This document shows positions 1 to 5,857 of a DNA stretch of 11,276 nucleotides, one piece after another; within the stretch, counting starts at the first letter, position 1, and each line of letters begins with the position of its first letter. A program made the translations under genes and the position numbers. Below the pieces are notes generated by a model. It saw only the letters and a program-made list of their open reading frames with translations, did not search any database and was not told the DNA's origin. This stretch comes from Podila epigama (lineage: Eukaryota > Mortierellomycota > Mortierellomycetes > Mortierellales > Mortierellaceae). The stretch spans positions 1-11,276 of the forward strand of contig JAAAVE010000988.1 of assembly GCA_015679605.1 (NCBI GenBank). Reading direction: 5' to 3'.

Positions 1-25
1 ATCCTCAGTCTTGAGAAGCATGACC

Positions 26-73
<48 letters not shown>

Positions 74-269
74 AAATGCGATTTCAAATGATCTCAAAAG
101 TGGTTTTGTACATGTATCCATCTCTTTTAAAAAACAATAAAACGCAAAATGTACTCTTCAATAGCATGTTGTATCGTATTTTTTTTCTTTACTACTCAAT
201 TCTATCTCACTTGACTCTATTCCTATTCACGAGCAAGAAGAAGAAGAAGAAAAAAAAAAAAAAAAAACC
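1..269. other. non-coding 3' flank of the rhodanese gene
   Basis: No gene is supported here. The stretch lies downstream of the minus-strand rhodanese gene and probably holds its 3' UTR. It contains a (GA)n microsatellite, an AT-rich middle, and an AAG repeat running into an A run at about 234-267. Read on the minus strand, that run is a U-rich tract beginning 2 nt after the stop codon. An open frame at 76-294 on the plus strand ends in a lysine run produced by the repeat and is not a credible gene. I could not identify a polyadenylation signal on the minus strand. Confidence 0.6.
29..66. repeat. (GA)19 microsatellite
   Basis: The dinucleotide GA is repeated 19 times without interruption, followed by GA-rich sequence to about position 76. 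A shorter run of the same motif (AG)11 occurs in an intron at 2794-2815. A length-variable locus is likely. Confidence 0.95.
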
Positions 270-727
270 TTATGCAGCCTCAGAAATCTCATGAAGATGT
301 AGACTGGGCCTCACTTGCGCATGGTAATCATATGGTTTCGACGCCGCTGGTCCCGTTCCGGTTTCGAGAGTATGGCGACAATCTGGACCACAGGTATTCT
401 TCCATTTCTGTCGGCAGGAGGGGCATTGAATAAAGAGGAGGTGACAGTGGACATTTGCACAGTTGGTGATATGATCGTTGGGTGAACTGCATTGGTGACA
501 GGTACTGACGACATCTTTTGTGATCCGTTCGCCGCGTCGGCCATCAAAGGTAAAGTTTTTGCCAATGAAGTGGGATGCGAGTCCAGGGTTGGATTTTATG
601 TAGCGGCCATAACTTGTAATGCCGCCCTTTAGCTAATATATATATATGTATGTATATGAACGAGCAGGTCGAATGGACAAGTAGCCAAGATGAGTGGACA
701 GGTTGGATAAAAATGAGCAGACGCATG

Positions 728-764
<37 letters not shown>

Positions 765-2007
765 GAAGAGGGAAAGGGGGCCATTGAGTGCTTACCATTT
801 TGACATTTGAGAATCCTTTCTGCTTCAAATATCGTCCAGAAACGCTGCAACGGATACCTCCTGTGCACACCATGAGCACTTCCTTGTCCTTGTCCCTGTT
901 CTCGAGTAGAGAGTCCATCAAATCCATATTCTCCTTGAAGGTCGTGCAATCCATTTTGACAGACGTCTTGAATCGACCCACTTCACTATTATTATAGGAA
1001 AATGATTGTTATTCGTCCTGTCAGATTTATCCTTTTTTTTTCTTCTCCATCACTCGAAAGCTGAAAAGTGCGAGAGTAAGATATGAAAAAAAAGACTAAA
1101 GACTGTACTTTTCAAAATGGTTGCGCATGTCGATAAGCAGAGCCTTGTCGCCGACTTGATCCAACCGCGCATGAAACTCGGCTGGTTCGAGGTATTGAGG
1201 TGCCTCTGCATCCAAGACATTCCATTGGCCGAGTCGTCCATCGGCCACCAATTGCTTCTTGACCATGACTTTGAGTTTTGAAAACACTCTTTCTTCTGTT
1301 GGGGCTTCGGTCGAAAAGTTCCAGATGGCACCGTCGGGTCCTCGACCGAAACAATCTAGGACAAGGTCCTGGAGCAGTGTTTGGAGTGCAGCAAGATGTT
1401 GTGTGGGTGAGCAGAGATGGAGGTTGATGCCGTCCTTGGCAAGGTAGATTCGACCAGTGATCTCAAATTTGACCAAGCGTTCAAAGATGGCATCCCGAAG
1501 GTTGTGGAGTTCTGCTTCGGGTATCGACGTGATTGTGTAGAGAGTCAACGTTTGGTGCTTTTGCCCTGGAGGTGGTGGGCCAGGTGGTGTGTACCGGATC
1601 AAAGGTCGCTTTACCACCGGGAGATCCAAGAACTTTGCTCGAGAGGGTGTTGACGATGATAATGACGATGCCGACGATGACGACGACGATGATGATGATG
1701 AAGTGGACCTCACGCCGCCGTGGAGTGCAGTAAACGGTGGCTGTTTAGTAAGACCCAGAAAAGATCTGGTGGATGCAATAGAAGAAAGGGCATCTGTATT
1801 GGTGCGGTGGTGACGGCTATAGAGTGCTCTTGCTGTTGAAGTTCGAATCGAGTCCCTTGTGGAAGAGAAACCCTGGTGGAAGAAGCGATTGGATGTCAGA
1901 GTTGAATGGCGTAGCTCACATTGGATTCTTTGCACCTGAAAGACGCCAGTCAAGTGATGCATTGTCCGTGTCCAATCCAGCCTTGACAGCTGCCTGCATG
2001 TCGCCAT
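270..2007 (-). CDS. TrhO/YceA-type rhodanese-domain protein (TSTD2-like), probably mitochondrial
   Basis: Three exons: 2007-1109, 985-796 and 632-270, giving 483 residues. Both introns (986-1108, 633-795) have GT..AG ends and phases close. Residues 1-100 are rich in Arg, Ser and Thr with almost no acids, like a mitochondrial presequence; a Ser run follows (about 102-119). An acylphosphatase-like N-terminal domain spans about 150-255 (GRIYLAKDGIN at 185-195). The rhodanese domain (about 270-385) carries IDMRNHFENEVGRF across the first junction, the loop CTGGIRC with predicted catalytic Cys340, then LKGGITSYGR. The C-terminal part (about 385-450) has RRGERIT and cysteines 408, 411, 421, 426, 433, 436, 444 and 448, as in the Rhodanese_C family. 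Bacterial TrhO hydroxylates wobble uridine-34 of tRNA; that role here is inference. An in-frame Met 32 codons upstream lies in repeat sequence, so Met at 2007 was chosen. Confidence 0.92.
728..764. repeat. T24-A13 homopolymer junction inside an intron
   Basis: On the plus strand 24 T are followed directly by 13 A. The tract lies in the second intron (633-795) of the rhodanese gene, so the pre-mRNA would read U13-A24, able to fold into a hairpin of up to 13 A-U pairs. The run lengths as given may include sequencing error. Confidence 0.9.
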
Positions 2008-2224
2008 TGTGTTGTTGCGGATGAGGATCGGAATTGAGAAAAGGAAAAGGAAAAGGAAAAGGAAAAGGAAAAAAATAAAATGTATCAGATATTTCAAAGT
2101 CAAAACTCAATTGGAATAAACAAATAGATATTATTGCAATGCAAACGAATCTATGTGTGGCAAATGTCTATGTTGAATAATAGTGCTTCAAAAATATAGT
2201 ATATATATGTATGTATACATCTGT
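2008..2224 (-). promoter_or_regulatory. 5' flank of the rhodanese gene with (GGAAAA)5 tract
   Basis: This 217-bp gap separates the stop codon of the upstream TLC gene from the chosen start of the rhodanese gene, so it must hold the promoter and 5' leader of one and the 3' UTR of the other. At 2040-2075 the unit GGAAAA is repeated five times, which on the transcribed strand is a TTTTCC pyrimidine tract just upstream of the start. At 2198-2218 there is an alternating TA stretch that could serve as a TATA element on the minus strand. Promoter function is inferred from position only. Confidence 0.45.
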
Positions 2225-4214
2225 CTACTGTTCACGCTTCTTCTTGAGGTTGGATGTTACTGTTGATGATAGTGTGTCGGCCTCGGAGGGTGTTGTTGAG
2301 GAGCGGTTGCTCTTGATTGTTTTCTTGTTGGGCTTGAAGCGTCTCAGGAGGGACTCGATCATTTTGTAGAACCAAAAGAGGTTCAAGCTGTTGAGCACAA
2401 TGTTGGCAGCAGTGTAGATGATGATGAGGTGCCATGGCACATCCGCAATGACTGGCATGACCGAAAGATAGGTCTGATAGGACATGTACAGGCCAAACAC
2501 AATACGCGCGCTGAAAAAGACGGAAAGGAGCACAATGCCATTGATCAGTTGATAGGTGGATCCTGTCAAGCCTACCTTGTCCTAGAGGATGGATGTTGTC
2601 AGAGTTGTTGTCAGTATCAGTGTCAGTGTTATTTGCCAGCGTGGGAAGGGTCTTTTTCTTCCAAGAGAAAGGATATAGTCGAGCAAAAAGTGAAATTCTC
2701 TGGATTCGCTCTTACCATGAACCTAAGATGATATAGTCCCGACGATTGATGTTACAAATGACCAGAGAAGGAGTGAAAGAGAGACAGAAACAAAGAGAGA
2801 GAGAGAGAGAGAGAGGGTTTGATGGTGAATCCAAGTGTAAGGATATGGCTGTCATGCCGATTGAACATGAAGGACAAGAAACGAAATGTCTTTTTTACCA
2901 GTGGATGTTCAAGAATGGGGTGCTCAGCTCAAACATCAAAAAGACACTTCCGTAGTACTGGAGGAATGGTCTCTATTGGCATTACATTCGAGTGAAAAGG
3001 TGTATATTGGTAAGAAATGACAATGGACTTTGATATGCAACAGCAACAAGAACAACAACAACAATCACAACAATACAGTAATAATCCGTCAAACTCACAA
3101 AACTAAAGATAAAGACACTGAAGGAGCAAAATCCGTGAAAGACGAATCCAATGCCAAAGTCCTTGACATGGCGGATGCTGTGAAGCGTGTCCCAGAGAAA
3201 GTAACTATGTAAAACGGGAGACGCAATTCGTGAGGTCAGTAAACAACGAATGGGCGTCCGCCACAAGCGTCACTGACGTTAGTGGGTGTGTCGTCGTTGA
3301 AATATAAAGAGGAGAGGGATGTTCCGTGCTCTGCCACATTGTGAATTTGTGGGGGAAAATATGTCCAAGGAGGCGTTGCAGGGATGGATTGCATGGTTAA
3401 GCCCAAAAAAAAAAAAAAAAAAAAAGGATTCGGTGTAACCCAACTTTTTTTGGCTGTTTCCCTTGCATCGCATTGTTCACTGTTTTGTTCACCTTGAACA
3501 AAGAACGACGACAAAAGCAAAATTCCCCACCGATTTTGTAAACATGCAAACGAGTACACAACACAAAACAAGAAAAAGAAGAAAAGAAAAAGAAGAAAAG
3601 AAAAACCCGATCGACTTTTTCAATTGATCGGACCCTGGGTCCGGTCTCGATTCGTTCGTTTTTTGACGGGATCCACTTTCAACTTGACGACCAATAGAGC
3701 CAACACTATTATTATTATTATTTTTATACTCACCCACATGCAATGGCATAGACCTGTCCAGCATTATAATCATAGCCAAAGATCTTGTCCTGCAAAAGAG
3801 TTTCATTCCACAGCAGGGGTGCTGATAGCAAGACGATAGTGACAGCATGAACAGTCGAGACCACATGGACTGTTGATAGTTGTGAATGTGTATGTAAAAA
3901 GATAAGACGCAGAAAAATAAATATGGAGTCCATTCACATTCAGACATTCAGATGACACCATTAATGAGAGACTTTGAAATGAGAAGGAGAAAAGAACAAA
4001 TGAGAATGAAGAAGAATTATTTTTTTTTCTTTCTTTTACCATCCCAGTTGAGTCTCTTTGCGCCAACGAGTTTTGGATACGTGTCAGGAAAGACGATGCT
4101 GGAGAATCGTTGTGAGAGTTGGACAATGATACTGCAGGCACAAGCAGAAGCGAGGAGGGTAGACCAGTGATTCCTGAGAGTGGTCAGGCCACATATTTCA
4201 AAGAGTGCGTCCAT
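2225..4214 (-). CDS. TLC-domain membrane protein, TLCD4/TMEM56-like
   Basis: Six exons: 4214-4040, 3869-3734, 3204-3099, 2972-2899, 2722-2716 and 2581-2225, giving 284 residues, close to the usual length of TLCD4 proteins. Introns all have GT..AG ends and phases 1, 2, 0, 2, 0 match across every junction. Family landmarks read in order: FPDTYPKLVGAKRLNWD (about 42-58), VVSTVHAVTIV (61-71), CGYFLWDTLHS (103-113), FELSTPFLNIHWFMDK (153-168), then hydrophobic segments at about 175-195 and 213-240. Several membrane-spanning helices are predicted, with a Lys/Arg- and Ser-rich cytosolic-like tail. TLC proteins act in the endomembrane system in lipid synthesis, transport or sensing; the substrate is unknown and no ceramide synthase Lag motif is evident. 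Met at 4214 fits the family; the frame stays open to 4373 through repeat-rich sequence. Intron 2 (529 bp) is unusually long. Confidence 0.9.
2716..2722 (-). other. 7-nt microexon (exon 5) of the TLC gene
   Basis: On the minus strand the sequence reads ..ATCTTAG, then GTTCATG, then GTAAGAG. The 7 nt complete the codon of Trp164 left at phase 2 by exon 4 and encode Phe165 and Met166; exon 6 then starts at phase 0 with Asp-Lys-Val-Gly. Without it the frame breaks and the family motif NxxWF is lost, which supports the call. Flanking introns are 176 bp (2723-2898) and 134 bp (2582-2715). Confidence 0.8.
2794..2815. repeat. (AG)11 microsatellite in TLC gene intron 4
   Basis: AG is repeated 11 times. 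On the transcribed strand this is a CT tract lying 72 nt upstream of the acceptor of the 7-nt microexon, a position where a pyrimidine-rich intronic enhancer of splicing could act; that role is inference. Confidence 0.85.
3405..3425. repeat. A21 homopolymer in TLC gene intron 2
   Basis: Twenty-one consecutive A on the plus strand, T21 on the transcribed strand, inside the 529-bp intron 3205-3733. No coding frame of interest crosses it. Confidence 0.9.
3626..3646. repeat. GC-rich inverted repeat in TLC gene intron 2
   Basis: Arms GATCGGACCC and GGGTCCGGTC flank a single central T. The arms are complementary at 9 of 10 positions, the tenth being a G-T wobble. The core holds CGG and CCG half-sites facing inward with 9 bp between them, the general arrangement recognised by some fungal Zn2Cys6 regulators. 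No role is demonstrated. Confidence 0.75.
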
Positions 4215-4387
4215 GAATGTGTATGTGAATGTGTTTTTGTATGTGTATAAGTGTGAATGTGTGTGTATGGTATGGTTCTTGGTTGAAGTACGACTTGATG
4301 AGGTGGGTGAAAGAAGAAAAAGAAGAAGAAGTGAAGAAAGAAGAAAGAAACAGGAAAACAAAGTAGCCGCCAAGAATAAATTTTAAA

Positions 4388-4415
4388 GTGAAAAGTGAAA
4401 AGTGAAAAGTGAAAA
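4388..4415. repeat. (GTGAAAA)4 tandem repeat
   Basis: Four perfect copies of a 7-nt unit, located about 175-200 bp upstream of the TLC gene start. It falls in the likely promoter or 5' leader of that gene. Confidence 0.9.
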
Positions 4416-4555
4416 AAGAAAAAAAATTTTAATTTCCCTTTCATCAGTCGGCAATCAAGGTGGAACGTTAATGCCGAAGAGAGTTTGCCACCAATTCAAG
4501 GGGGAGGAGGTGTGTTTGGGCTCAGCCTGAGATGAATCCTCATGAACGATGTCAA

Positions 4556-4671
4556 TGTGTGAGAGTGAGTGTAGGTGTGTGAGTGTAGGTGTGTTAGTGT
4601 ATAGGTGTGTTAGTGTATAGGTGAGAATGGGTGTGAGTGTGAGTGTGAGTGTGTGAGAATGTGAATTTGTA
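4556..4671. repeat. TG-rich minisatellite-like block
   Basis: This plus-strand block is almost entirely GTGAGTGT/GTGTAGGT-type sequence with very few C. It includes a perfect 16-nt tandem duplication, GGTGTGTTAGTGTATA at 4588-4603 and 4604-4619. It is TG-rich but not a regular telomeric array. Confidence 0.85.
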
Positions 4672-4889
4672 CATGATGATGTGTCAGTGAGAGCTCTGCA
4701 GTGGCCCACACAAAGGTGGGTACATGTAGAACAGGTGTAAAAAAACATGACATTTTGCTTGGACCATGGACCCTTTTCTTTTCATTCTTTCTTGTTTTCT
4801 TTGTCTAGTATGTAGTCTGCGTCTGTCTGCCTGTCTGTATGTCTGACCATCTAAACAGGACAACCCATATCAAACACCAAACCACCCAC

Positions 4890-4901
4890 GCATTGCAATG
4901 C
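4890..4901. repeat. 12-bp perfect palindrome GCATTGCAATGC
   Basis: The sequence equals its own reverse complement and continues directly into GCATGC-type sequence (CATGCAAAG). It lies in the divergent intergenic region and could be a site for a dimeric regulator such as a bZIP protein; this is inference only. Confidence 0.5.
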
Positions 4902-5235
4902 ATGCAAAGGAAAACAATGTATGTTGAACGGTGCAACGCATTGGACACAAACACACGTACCCCTTGTTGTCGTCGTCTTTTTTCCGCGGATGACACTTTG
5001 CTTTGCTTGTCAATGACAAATGGTGGTCAATGATTGTTGTGATAATGGAAACTGTTCGTGGCCTTTGTTGCAACATGGTTGAAAAATATAACATAACACA
5101 ACACGAAAAGAAGAAAGACCTTTTATTTATTTTATTTATTTGTTGTGGTTTCCTTCTCCCCCATCCATCCATCTATCCCTTTTTAATTTTTTCTTTTTCT
5201 TTTTTCCACTTTTCTTTCTTCTCGCTTATCCTTCC

Positions 5236-5352
5236 CACTCACTCACTCACTCACTCACTTCTGGTGCCATAACATTCAAACATTTGCACCTCACTCACTT
5301 CAAGTACTTCACTCACTTCACTCACTTCACTCACTTCAATCACTTCAATCAA
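5236..5352. repeat. CACT and TTCACTCAC tandem repeats
   Basis: Six CACT units occupy 5236-5259. Five copies of a 9-nt unit occupy 5308-5352: three perfect TTCACTCAC, then TTCAATCAC and TTCAATCAA. Because the unit is a multiple of three, it creates a spurious open frame (repeating Phe-Thr-His). Related CACTCA sequence continues to about 5460. Confidence 0.9.
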
Positions 5353-5545
5353 TCAAGTCTCATTCCATTCATTGAAACCACTTCATTCATCCATCAAAAC
5401 GGCATACTCACTTTACTCACTCACTTCACCTCACTCATTCACTCACTCATTTCATTTCACCTGTTGCTGTTGGCCACACACCGTCTGCGCCACACTTTTC
5501 ACCTTTCTGTCCTGAAACGAAAAAAAATACTTATTAAAAAAAAAA

Positions 5546-5555
5546 GGTATATACC
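5546..5555 (+). promoter_or_regulatory. TATA-like element GGTATATACC upstream of the Zds1-like gene
   Basis: A palindromic TATA-containing 10-mer follows a long A run and precedes a GGAGGGAGGG purine stretch, about 300 bp upstream of the chosen start codon. This is a plausible core promoter if the 5' leader is about 270 nt long. Position and sequence are the only support. Confidence 0.3.
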
Positions 5556-5778
5556 ATTAGGAGGGAGGGAATAATAATCCTGACTTTTCTTCAACCACTC
5601 CCCCATTCATCACTTCATTTTCATCATTCACTCAACCCATCTCTCTTTTTTTTTTTTTCTTTCTTCTTCTTTTCTGTTGCCTCATTCAATCTACAACCCA
5701 TTTGCTCACTCACCTACGCGCACTATTTTCTACGCTCTACATTCACTGCACTGCACTCGCTCTACAACTTTCTTGTTA

Positions 5779-5835
5779 CTCCACTCCACTCCACTCGCTC
5801 TACCACTCCACTCCACTCCACTCTATACTCCACTC
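5779..5835. repeat. CCACT pentamer tandem repeats in the 5' leader
   Basis: Degenerate runs of CCACT interrupted by CGCTCTA and CTATA end about 20 bp before the ATG of the Zds1-like gene. The plus strand here is nearly free of G. It probably forms part of the 5' UTR. Confidence 0.8.
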
Positions 5836-5857
5836 CGCCCCGGAGGGTTCCAGACCA

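Larger units (their letters stand above)
4215..5857. other. divergent intergenic region with tandem repeats
   Basis: These 1643 bp lie between the starts of the minus-strand TLC gene and the plus-strand Zds1-like gene, so both promoters should be here. Contents in order: GTGAATGT-rich and GAA-rich sequence near the TLC start, four GTGAAAA units (4388-4415), a TG-rich block (about 4556-4671), a TCTG-rich stretch (about 4819-4845), a 12-bp palindrome (4890-4901), CACT and TTCACTCAC repeats (5236-5352), further CACTCA-rich sequence to about 5460, a TATA-like palindrome (5546-5555), a T run (about 5646-5659), and CCACT repeats (about 5779-5835). Open frames here are repeat-driven. A weak exon-like signal on the minus strand near 4455-4526 is described among the findings. 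Confidence 0.6.

Noticed and set aside
76-294. Plus-strand open frame of 72 codons ending in a lysine run
   Set aside because: The Lys run is the AAG/A repeat, the rest is AT-rich with no domain, and the end overlaps the last codons of the rhodanese gene on the other strand.
1589-1813. Asp-rich plus-strand open frame
   Set aside because: It is the antisense image of the serine run in exon 1 of the rhodanese gene.
4215-4373. 53-codon N-terminal extension of the TLC protein with a Leu/Phe-rich signal-like stretch
   Set aside because: It is encoded by GAA and GTGTATGT-type repeat sequence and would make the protein longer than family members; the Met at 4214 fits the usual N terminus.
5236-5352. 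Regular repeats considered as a CRISPR-like array
   Set aside because: Units are 4 and 9 nt and contiguous, with no spacers; this is a simple tandem repeat in a eukaryotic context.
5140-5574. Plus-strand open frame with repeating Phe-Thr-His
   Set aside because: The 9-nt TTCACTCAC unit is a multiple of three and so stays open by chance; the frame has no domain and lies in the presumed promoter region.
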